Shown here one piece after another: positions 1 through 9,281 of a stretch of DNA of 64,000 nucleotides; position 1 is the first letter of the stretch, and every line of letters begins with the position of its first letter. A program made the translations under genes and the position numbers. Source of the stretch: Delphinapterus leucas (taxonomy: Eukaryota; Chordata; Mammalia; Artiodactyla; Monodontidae); NCBI RefSeq assembly GCF_002288925.2, contig NW_022098045.1, positions 8,433,042 through 8,497,041 on the forward strand. Reading direction: 5' to 3'. The notes beneath the pieces are model-generated. The model saw nothing but the letters and a program-made list of their open reading frames with translations, was not told the origin of the DNA and did no database searches.

Positions 1-1696
1 AAGTCTTTATTCATTTCTCCAGAGAAGGGAATACTCAGAAAAAAGTTGAGAATAAAGGGAAAAGCAAGAGAATGTCTTCCTTCAGGAGGATATAGGAATG
101 GGGCTGGGGAGAAATTCAAAGGAGAATTGATCAAGGCTTTATCTCAGTCTGGGGGATCCTTGAGAAAAGAGTCATGTACCCTGATTGCCTCCCTCTAATA
201 GTCGAGCCCCAGGTGAAGATCAATAGAGATCTCAACTGAGATCCCAGAGCAGAGGAGACCTAGACCTTACCCTTATGGAAGGGCCTGGGACCTGGAGACC
301 TGGCAAGTAGAGATGGCTACATAACACGTCTAGGCAGACTGCCCTGAGGTTAACCCATAGTTTTCCCATGGACCACCATGCTCTGCAGTGACTAAAACTC
401 CTCAGGCACCCAAAAGGGTTATGAAAATAAAGGAGAGAGTTTCTGGATAAGATCCTATGAATGAGAATTAGGTTTGACAGAATTGTAACCTCAATAGACT
501 GACTTCCAAGGACCAGACCACAGATTAGGTAAGATTCAGAACATGTGAGCCTGGGCAGGTGTCACCAAGGAACACTCCCAACCCTATGTTTTAATACTAC
601 ATTAGACCCTTGGCATGTAGACTCAATCCTAAGCAAAAATAGCTGGAGTTTGGGTGAGTTCAGAAATTAAATTTTTATAGAAAAATAAAGGTTTTGTTTT
701 CCCTTACAACTGAATATGTGGGTAGAGCTTCATACCTACTTCAAACATCTCTTGTTTCAAATATATTGAAAGTTTTAACTAATACGTATCCTTAACTCAG
801 TAGACAACCACAGTTCATATGATGACAGTGGAGAATTGCTTCCTTAGCTACATTTCAGGGGCCATTTGGCTGGTATATGGAGCCCTTTATACAGCTCTGA
901 TTGGCAAAAATATCTTCTACAGGAACTGTAGAATAGGGGTTGCCCTGACCTTGGGAATATTTGAGATCTATACAAGAGGAGAATCCAGATACTCTCCATC
1001 ATATATACAAAAGCACCGTGGGTAAATAAGTTCCTATCTGTTGTGCTTAAGAATAAGTAAATAAAAGCCACCCTCAGAGATTTTCAGGTTTCCAGATCCA
1101 ACACTGAGAAATTTCCAAGTTCATGGTGAATTGCCTCCTCTCCTCGGTGTTCATAGATTTTCTCTGGAACACAGCTCTCCAGACACCAGAACAGGCCAAA
1201 TGACAAGCTGCCAACAGAGCAATATGGGAAACGGTTGAGATTACATTTTAGACAGAGAACCACAAACTTCTAGAACTGGAGGTCAGCTCTAGAAGTTTAG
1301 CCTTTCTTGACTATAAATCTGGAAGATAACTTCCTGCCCCCAGGTGTTTCCATGATGATCTTGGTGACTAATGAAGGGAATGAGGGAAGATGTTTAAACC
1401 ACAGGATATGGTATGGTTGGAATTAAGTAGCTAATTATCGCTTATATAAATTAAATAACAAACACATTTGCTCATGTACTCTAAATATGTGAAATTATGT
1501 AATTTTTGTTTTAAATAACTTATAAAAAGTAAAAGCATGGCACCCTTTATTTTTATTAGTCTATAGCATGCTAAAATATATTGTTAAATCTTGAATTTAT
1601 GTGAAAGCATTTTAGAACAAGCTTGAGTAGGGGAGGCGGAATTAAATGTGAGTATTTATAGACAGTAGTACTCTGCACACAAAGGAAACAAAAAAG
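1..1696. other. Unassigned DNA, no gene seen
   Basis: No open frame here exceeds 75 codons and none resembles a known protein. The first 650 bases are somewhat richer in G and C than the rest and could be a decayed LTR, but I cannot name a family. From about 660 onward the sequence is AT-rich and looks like ordinary neutral mammalian DNA. Confidence 0.6.
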
Positions 1697-2421
1697 TTTT
1701 TTTAAATTTATTTGTTTGATTTATTTATTTTTGGCTGCATTGGATCTTCGTTGCTGTGCACGGACTTTCTCTAGTTGCAGCGACCGGGGGCTACTCTTCG
1801 TTGTGGTGCATGGGCTTCTCATTGCGGTGGCTTGTCTTGTTGCAGAACATGGGCTCTAGGTGCGCAGGCTTCAATAGTTGCAGCACACGGGCTTCAGTAG
1901 TTGCAGCATGTGGGCTCAGTAGTTGTGGCACATGGGCTCAGTAATTGTGGCTCGCATGCTATAGAGTGAGTGTAGGCTCGGTAGTTGTGGTGCATGGGCT
2001 TAGTTGCTCTGCAGCATGTGGGATCTTCCCGGACCAGGGGTCGAACCCATTTCCCCTGCATTGGCAGATAGACTCTTTTTTTTTTTTTTTTTTTTAAATA
2101 AATTTATTTATTTATTTATTTTTGGCTGTGTTGTAGTTTCTGTGCAAGGGCTTTCTCTAGTTGTGGTGAGCGGGAGCCACTCTTCATCGCGGTGCACGGG
2201 CCTCTCACTGTCACGGCCTCTTTTGTTGCAGAGCACAGGCTCCAGACACGCAGGCTCAGTAGCTGTGGCTCATGGGCCCAGTTGCTCCGCGGCATGTGAG
2301 ATCTTCCCAGACCACGGCTCGAACCCGTGTCCCCTGCATTGGCAGGCAGATTCTCAACCACTGCTGCCACCAGCAAAGCCTGGCAGTTGGACTCTTAACC
2401 ACTGTGCCACCAGGGAAGCCC
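1697..2421 (-). mobile_element. CHR SINE, long form, split by another SINE
   Basis: A tRNA-derived CHR SINE in minus orientation. It begins on the plus strand with a T-rich tail near 1697, then carries the long-form body (repeated AGTAGTTGTGG and CACGGGCTT motifs), and ends with the complement of the 5' head (CACCAGGGAAGCCC) at 2408-2421. The body is interrupted at 2078-2380 by a second SINE; the outer copy resumes at TGGCAGTTGGACTCTT. Flanks share GAAACAAA, a weak target-site duplication. The outer copy must be older than the inner one. Confidence 0.88.
2062..2396 (-). mobile_element. CHR SINE nested in the outer SINE
   Basis: A second CHR SINE in minus orientation inserted in the first. 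Its poly-T/TTTATTTA tail starts after 2077 and its head complement ends near 2380. The outer SINE sequence is duplicated on both sides: TGGCAGATAGACTCTT (2062-2077) and TGGCAGTTGGACTCTT (2381-2396), 14 of 16 matching. This is a target-site duplication produced by L1-type insertion. Confidence 0.88.
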
Positions 2422-3726
2422 AGAAACAAATTTTAAGATGTATTTGCTTTCACATGAAGTAGGCTTTTACTTAAAATGAAATGAAAGCTGAGTAAACACC
2501 AAATCTTTTGTTATGTGTGAATAAACACGTGTGAATGTGGCTTGTAGTCAAAAATATATTGTTATATACACTCATAGCAGTTTTCCTTAGCCAAACTTTC
2601 AATCTTGACCTTTAAGTGTGAACATTGGAACTCTATATTGTGATCTTATAAAGTTGCCTATTTCTGAAAAAAATAGTAACTAGCAACAGAATTTATTAGG
2701 CCATATACATTAGGGATACATAATTATTCTTTCTTCACATAGAATTGACTATTACCGATGTTAGAATTAACTAATCAGCAACAGAAAATCACCATACATT
2801 TTGAAGATTGAACATTTTGTTTCACTGAGGTGAGTAATGATAAAGTTACCTAGAAAAAACATGGATTTATCACAAAACTGATTCCCTGATCATCCTCTGT
2901 CCTCTGACTTATCCTGCTTCCCTCACTGCTTTTCTCCTCTGAGCAGTCCCTTAACAGTACAAAAGTACCCGAATACCTGACTCAGGCTTTGCTGCTAGGT
3001 ACCTCTGTCTGAGTCAATCACTAATTAGGAGAGGGACCATTTATTACTCATCTCTGCATCTCCACCACCTTGCACCGTTCTTGACACGTTATAGGTGTTC
3101 TATAATGTTTGAATGAAAGGCCTTTCTAGGATGGTTTATTTTAGTGGTAAATTTCTTTCAATTTAGTATTGTCCAAGACATAATTGTAGAGGGTATAAAT
3201 TAATCTTCCTTCATAGATATATACTTCCCTCTAACTTCCTGGTGTGGTCTTTCCAGTAAGGCCCCCCGCTCTAGACCATCTCTGACTCCAATCTCAGACT
3301 TCTAAAATGTTTATTTCTTTGATGGCCTATTTTAAACTCAGTTTCTTTGGAAAGGTTTTGAATTCATAGCATATTAGAATGAGAGAAGCCTTACAGAATA
3401 TCCAGAAAGGAAATTGTAAAAGAAAACATCTCGGATGTTCAGGAAGCAAGAAGAAAAGAAACAATGAAAAAATCAGAGGTGTGGTTACATATAATGGGCT
3501 ATCCTTTTTCTCCTGTGCTTTATAAATCCTATTCTGATGATCATAACAAAGTTATGAATTATCAGATGTAACCATCTGGTACACAAGACAATGATATTTA
3601 AAGATGAGGAAAGTAAAGTGACTTAAATGGAAGTGAAGTGTCCACACTTAAATAGTAGTGGTAAAAATGATGATACCAGTAAAGTATTATAAGTCACATG
3701 TGTATACTGTAATTCTCTGAGCAAAA
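2422..3726. other. Unassigned DNA with faint L2 and MIR traces
   Basis: No gene is seen. Around 3030-3120 the sequence resembles the 3' end of L2 (ATAGGTGTTCTATAATGTTTGAATGAA, quoted here in part as GTTTGAATGAA), and around 3530-3670 there is a weak minus-strand MIR core (AGATGAGGAAAGTAAAGTGA). Both are too decayed for firm borders. The rest is AT-rich sequence I cannot assign. Confidence 0.45.
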
Positions 3727-4069
3727 CTATGAAAACTACGCAAAGAGATACAGTCAAAAACACTATAAATCAATCAAGCTGGAATCCTAAAAAATATTCA
3801 GTTACCCCAGAGAAAGGCAAGAAAAGAGAAACAGAAGAATGAGTTCCAGGAGAAAGAAACAGAAAAAGATTTAATAAAAAAGGAAGACTTAAGTTCTAGA
3901 GCATTGACACCTCAATGATGCCAATCAAAATATACCAATCAAAAGACAAATTGGCAGAGTGGCTTAAAAAAATAACACAACCATGTGCTGTTTCAAATTC
4001 AATGACATAGTTAGGTTGAAAGTAAAAGGCAGAAAAATGTATACATGAAAATATTAACTTAAAAAATTC

Positions 4070-4372
4070 AGGATTGCAGTGGTTGAGAGCCCGCCTGCCA
4101 GTGCAGGGTACATGGGTTCGAGCCCTGGTCCGGGAAGATCCTGCATGCCGCAGAGCAGCTGGGCCTGTGCGCCACAGCTGCTGAGCCTGCGCTCTGGAGT
4201 GTGAGCCACAACTACTGAGGCTGCGTGCTACAATTACTGAAGCCCACGTGCCTAGAGCCCGTGCTCCGCAACAAGAAAAGCCACCTCAATGAGAAGCCTG
4301 TGCACCGCAACAAAGAGTAGCCCCCACTTGCTGTAACTAGAGAAAGCCTGTGAGCAGCAACGAAGACCCATA
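4070..4372 (+). mobile_element. CHR SINE, long form, 5' truncated
   Basis: Long-form CHR SINE lacking the usual GGGCTTCCCTGGTG head; it starts at GGATTGCAGTGGTTGAG. The pol III B box is well kept (GGTTCGAGCCC), followed by CCGGGAAGATCCTGCATGCC and the long-form 3' body ending CAACGAAGACCCA. No A-tail or target duplication is visible, so the 5' loss and later decay have removed its borders. It sits where the surrounding old L1 jumps from the endonuclease region to the end of ORF2. Confidence 0.8.
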
Positions 4373-5117
4373 GAAGGTAACTGGGTAAATTTGATTTCAT
4401 CCAAATTTAAGACTTTTGCTATGTGAAAGTCTATGTCAAAAGGATGAAAAAAGCTACAGATTGGGAGGAGATATTTGCAGGCTATTTATCAACAGAAGAC
4501 TAAAATGTAGAGTATATAAGGAGCTCTCAAAACTCAACAGTAAAATATAGTCTAAACAGAAAATGGAAAATCAACATGAAGAGGCATTTCAATGAAAAGG
4601 ATATACAGATGGCTAATAAGCACATGGAAATATGTTCAGCATCAAAGAAACACAAATTAAAACCTCCGTGAGTTGTTACTGCACAGCTATCAGAAGGGCA
4701 AAAGTGAAAAAAAAAAATAGTGATGATACCAAGTGCTCGAGAGGATGTGGAGAAACTAGGTCTGTCACTGGTGGGAATGTAAAATGGTACAGCCTCTTTG
4801 GAAAACAAATTGGCAGTTTCTTATAAAGATAGACATGCAATTGCCGTATGATCCAGTAATTATACTCCTAGGCATTTATCCCAGAGAAATGAAAACGTAT
4901 GGTCACTTAAACTCCTGTACAATGTTCATAGCAGCTTTCTTTGGAACAGCCGAAAGCTGAAATGACCCCCAATGCCCTTCAACAGATAAATGGTTAAACA
5001 AACTGTGGTACATATATATTGCGGACTACTACTCAGCAATAAAAAGAAAGGACCTGATTCGTACAACAAATTGGGTGAATCTCCAGGGAATTATGCTGAG
5101 TGAAAAACAGCCAAGCA

Positions 5118-5328
5118 GGGCTTCCCTGGTGGTGCAGTGGTTGAGAATCTGCCTGCCGATGCAGGGGACATGGGTTCGTGCCCCAGTCCGGGAAAATCCC
5201 ACACGCCACAGAGCAGCTAGGCCCGTGAGCCATGGCTGCTGAGCCTGTGCATCCGGAGCCTGTGCTCCACAAGAGGAGAGGCCACAACAGTGAGAGGCCC
5301 ACGTACTGCAAAAAATAAAAAAAAAACA
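5118..5328 (+). mobile_element. CHR SINE, short form, in old L1
   Basis: Short-form CHR SINE with head GGGCTTCCCTGGTGGTGCAG, core GGGAAAATCCCACACGCC and end GAGAGGCCCACGTACTGCA followed by an A-rich tail. Imperfect target duplications flank it: AAAAACAGCCAAGCA (5103-5117) and AAAAACAACCAATCA (5329-5343), 13 of 15 matching. It interrupts the 3' part of the old L1. Confidence 0.9.
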
Positions 5329-5385
5329 AAAAACAACCAATCACCAAAAGTTACATACCTTGATTCCATTTATAGAGCATTTAAA

Positions 5386-5765
5386 AAAATTTAAGTGTAG
5401 TTGATGTGCAATGTTGTGTTACAGATGTATGATATAGTGATTCAAAATTTTAAAGGTTATATTCCATTTATAGTTTTTATAAACTATTGGCTATATTCTC
5501 TGTGTTATACAATATATCCTTGTAGTTTATTATATACATAATAGTTTGTACTTCTTAATCCCCTACCCCTATATTGCCCCTCTCCCCTGCGCTCTTGCCA
5601 CTGGTAACCAATAGCTTGTTCTTTGTATCTGTAAGTCTGCTTCTTTTTTGTTATAGTTACCAGTTTGTTGTATTTTTTAGATTCCACATATAAGTGATAT
5701 CATAGAGTTTTTGTTTTTCTCTGTCTGACTTATTTCACTTAGCATAATACCCTCCAAGTTATAGC
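5386..5765 (-). mobile_element. 5'-truncated L1 tail, minus strand, inside old L1
   Basis: The plus strand reads the complement of an L1 3' end: a T/A-rich start, GTGTAGTTGATGTGCAATG, then TTAGATTCCACATATAAGTG and TCTGACTTATTTCACTTAGC near 5675-5745. It is opposite in orientation to the surrounding old L1, whose 3'UTR resumes at about 5770. Approximate duplications ATAGAGCATTT and ATAGCGTTTTT flank it. It is an old truncated insertion with no intact coding capacity. Confidence 0.75.
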
Positions 5766-6204
5766 GTTTTTTAAATGACAAAATTTTAGAAATGTAGGAC
5801 AGATTAGTGGATATCAGAGGTTAGGAACAAAGGAAGGTTGGAGGTGGGAGGGAGATGAATGTGGTTACAAAAGGGCAACAGGAGGGATTCTTATGGTGAT
5901 GGAACTCAGTATCTTGACTAGGTGGTACATACAGGAAGCTACACATATTATAAAATTGTATACTACCAAATCCATGCACACATACCTGAGTACAAATAAA
6001 ATGGGAAAATTGAATAATATTAGTGGATTGTATCAATGTTGATATTCTGATTAGGATATTATACTATAATGGTATTATACTACCATGCTACCATTGGGGG
6101 AAACTAGAAAATGTATACAAGGGATCTTTCTGTATTATATCTCTTAACTGCATGTGAATCTACAATTTTCTCAAGTGAAAGATCAATAATTAATAAAAAG
6201 TTAT

Positions 6205-6392
6205 CTCAGTAATAAGTCAGAAGAAATTCAAAGAATGGTAACTTTAATTATAAATTTAAATATTTTTGTTTAAAGTCTTATTCAGTATAAGGGCAGTATT
6301 AATGTCTAATTTATGGCCTGTAGAGTTCATTTTTTATTTGGGAACTTTATGTTCACACTTTGTAGTTATTCATGTACAGCCAGTTCTAAGAT
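6205..6392. other. Unassigned spacer before L1 copy A
   Basis: AT-rich sequence between the end of the old L1 and the target duplication of L1 copy A. It contains no recognised L1 sequence, which matters for interpreting the composite 3' end of copy A: the L1 tail at 12928-13390 has no matching L1 upstream. Confidence 0.5.
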
Positions 6393-6405
6393 ATAAAATA
6401 TATTC

Positions 6406-6415
6406 AAGATGGCGG
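6406..6415 (+). promoter_or_regulatory. YY1-like motif at the L1 copy A 5' end
   Basis: AAGATGGCGG lies two bases into the element. In human L1 a YY1 site at the same place sets the accurate transcription start; I infer the same role here. Copy B has AAGATGGCAG at the equivalent place (35859-35868, minus strand). Confidence 0.5.
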
Positions 6416-6486
6416 AGGAGTAAGACGTGGAGATCAGCTTCCTCCTCACAAATACATCAAAAATACATCTACATGTGGGACAACTC

Positions 6487-6825
6487 CTACAGAACACCTA
6501 CTGAACGCTGACAGAAGACCTCAGACTTCCCAAAAGGCAAGAAACTCCCCACGTACCTGGGTAGGGCAAAAGAAAAAGAAAAAAAATAGAGACCAAAGAA
6601 TAGGGACGGGACCTGTACCTCTGGGAGGGAGCTCTGAAGGAGGAAAAGTTTCCACACACTGGGAAGCCCCTTCACTGGCGGAGACGGGGTGGTGGTGGGG
6701 AGGGACGCTTCAGAGCCATGGAGGAGAGTGCAGCAACAGGGGTGCGGAGGGCAAAGTGGAGAGATTCCCGCACAGAGGATTGGTGCCAACCAGCACTCAC
6801 CAGCCCGAGAGTCTTGTCTGCTCAC
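6487..6825 (-). other. Antisense open frame in the L1 copy A 5'UTR, ORF0-like
   Basis: A 112-codon open frame runs antisense to copy A, starting at 6825 and ending at 6487, 82 bases inside the element's 5' end. The product is rich in Ser, Pro, Leu and Cys, with a hydrophobic stretch near residues 60-95; I recognise no domain. Its second half (KGLPSVWKLFLL ... VGSFLPFG ... EVFCQRSVGVL) is also open antisense in copy B at 35476-35787, and its first half (GECW.APILCAGISPLCPPH) at 35367-35618, with a 1-nt length difference splitting them. Primate L1 has an antisense ORF0 in its 5'UTR in a comparable place; sequence homology is not implied. It could also be a chance opening caused by few stops in this composition. 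Confidence 0.35.
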
Positions 6826-8283
6826 CCGCTGGGGTGGGCGGGGTTGGGAGCTGAGGCTCGGGCTTCGGTTGGGTCACAGGGAGAGGACAGGCGGCATGAA
6901 CACAGCATGAAGGGGCTAGTGCGCCACGGCTAGCCAGGAGGTAGTCCGGGAAAAATTCTGGAGCTGCCGAAGAGGCAAGAGACCATTGTTTCGGGGTGCA
7001 CGAAGAGAGGGGATTCCTTTCCTGTGTGCCCACAGAAGGCAGAGCACTGCCTACGCAAGTTCCAGAGACGGGTGCGAGCCATGGCTATCAGCTCAGACCC
7101 CAGATATGGACATGAAACGCTAACGCTGCTGCAGCAGCCACCAAGAATCCTCTGTGCGATCACAGGTCACTATCCACACCCCCGCTCCCACTCTCTGGGA
7201 ACTTCTGCAGCCGGCCACTGCTAGGGTCCTATGATCCAGGGACAGCTTCCCCAGGAGAACACATGGTGCATCTCAGGCTGTTGCAATGTCACACTGGCCT
7301 CGGCCGCTGCAGGCTCACCCCGCATTCCAATTATGACTACTGTACCCCTCCCCCCCCCCCAGCCTGAGAGAGCAGCTGCTGCTTTAACCCCCTCCTGTCT
7401 GGGCGTGGAACAGATGCCTAGGGCGACCTACACTCACAGGTGGGTCCAAATCCAAAGCTGACCCCAGGAGCTGTGCGAACAAAGAAGAGAAAGAGAAATC
7501 TCTCCATGCAGCCTCATGAGCAGTGGATTAAACCCCCACAATCAACTTGATGTACCCTGCATCTGTGGAACACCTGAATAGACAATGAATCAACCTAAAA
7601 TTGAGGTGGTGGACTTTGGGAGCAAATGTAGACTTGGGGTTTGCCGTCTGTGACTAATTTGTTTTTGATTTTTATGTTTATCTTAGTTTAGTTCTTAGCG
7701 CTTGTTATCATTTGTGGATTTGTTTATTGGTTTGGTTGCTCTCTTTGTTTTTTATTATTATTTGTTTAATTTTAGTTATTTATTAAAAATTTTTTTCTGT
7801 TATTTTTTTTCTTTCTTTTTTTCTCCCTTTTCTTCTGAGCCATGTGGCTGACAGGATCTCGGTGCTCCGGGCTGGTGTCAGGCCTGAGCCTCCGAGGTGG
7901 GAAAGCTGAGTTCAGGACATTGGTCCACTAGAGACCTCCCAGCCCACGTAATATCAGTCAAAGAGAGCTCGCCCAGAGATCTCCAACTCAATGCTAAGAC
8001 CCAGCTCCACCTAAAGGCCAGCAAGCTCCAGTACTGCATGCCCCATACCAAACAACTAGCAAGACAGGAAAACAAGCCTACCCATTAGTAGAGAGGCTGC
8101 CTAAAATCATATTAAGTTCACAGACACCCCAAAACACCACCTGACATGGCCCTGCCTACCAGAAAGACAAGACACAGCCCCACCCACCAGAACACAGGCA
8201 TCATTTCCCTCTACTAGGAAGCCTACACAAGACACTGAACCATCCTCACCCACTGGGGGCAGACACAAAAAACAGTGGGAACT

Positions 8284-9223
8284 GTGAATCTGCAGCCTCC
8301 AGAAGAGACCCCAAGCACAGTAAGTTAAACAAAATGAGAAGACAGAGAAATATGCAGCAGATGAAAGAGCAAGGTAAAAACACACCAGACCAAACAAATG
8401 AAGAGGAAATAGGCAATCTACCTGAAAAAGAATTCAGAGTAATGACAGTAAAGATGATCCAAAATCTTGGAAACAGGATGGAGAAAACACAAGAAATGTT
8501 TAACAAGGACCTAGAAGAACCAAAGAGCAAACAAATGATGATGAACAACACAATAAATGAAATTAAAAATTGTCTACAAGGAATCAATAGCAGAATAACT
8601 GAGGCCGAAGAATGGATAAGTGACCTGGAAGATAAAATAGTGGAAATAAGTACTGCAGAGCAGAATAAAGAATAAAGAATGAAAAGAATTGAGGACAGTT
8701 TCAGAGACCTCTGGGACAAAATTAAATGCACCAACATTTGAATTATAGGGGTCACAGAAGAAGATGAGAAAATAGAAGTGGTCTGAGAAAATATTTGAAG
8801 AGATTATAGTTGAAAACTTCTCTAACATGGGAAAGGAAATAGTCAAGTCCAGGAAGTGCAGAGAGTCTCATACAGGATAACTCCAAGGAGAAACATGCCA
8901 AGACACATATTAACCAAACTATAAAAAATTAAATACTAAGAAAAAATATTAAAAGCAGCAAGGGAAAAGTAACAAATAACATACAAGGGAACCCCCAAAG
9001 GTTAACAGCTGATCTTTCAGCAGAGACTCTGCAAGCCTGAAGGGAGTGGCAGGATAAATTTAAAGTGATGAAAGGGAAAAATCTACAACCAATATTACTC
9101 TACCCAGGAAGGATCTCCTTCAGATTTGATGGAGAAATTAAAACCTTTACAGACAAGCAAAAGTTAAGAGAATTCAGCACCACCAAACCAGCTTTACAAA
9201 AAATTCTAAAGGAACTTCTCTAG
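8284..9223 (+). pseudogene. L1 ORF1 remnant (copy A)
   Basis: ORF1 encodes the L1 RNA-binding chaperone: a coiled coil followed by an RRM and a C-terminal domain. The start codon aligned with copy B is GTG here (8284-8286) instead of ATG, and one base is missing before the next ATG at 8334. From 8334 to 8675 a 113-codon segment keeps coiled-coil-type sequence (NLGNRMEKTQEMFNKDLEE, then NSRITEAEEWISDLEDK). An A-to-T change in AAAGAATAAAG makes a stop at 8673-8675. More frameshifts and stops follow through the RRM region; the original stop TAG is at 9221-9223. It cannot make a working protein. Confidence 0.85.
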
Positions 9224-9281
9224 GCAGGAAACACAAGGGAAGGAAAAGACCTACAATAACAAACCCAAAACAATTAAGAAA

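Larger units (their letters stand above)
3727..6205 (+). mobile_element. Old L1 (L1M-type), fragmented, hosting three later insertions
   Basis: Decayed plus-strand L1. The piece 3727-4068 matches the ORF1-ORF2 junction and the start of the endonuclease region (complementary in sense to TLNVNGLN-type sequence, much mutated). The piece 4385-5117 matches the C-terminal part of ORF2, including a GCTCGAGAGGATGTGGAG stretch equivalent to the CWRGCGE region. Further pieces at 5329-5383 and 5770-6205 hold the 3'UTR (ATTCCATTTATA; AGATTAGTGGATATCAGAGG). Most of the middle of ORF2 is missing at the first break. Interruptions are a SINE at 4070-4372, a SINE at 5118-5328 and a minus-strand L1 tail at 5386-5765. 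Much more divergent than copies A and B. Confidence 0.75.

Noticed and set aside
2004..2462. 152-codon frame
   Set aside because: It runs through the nested SINEs; similar frames appear in other CHR SINEs in the window.
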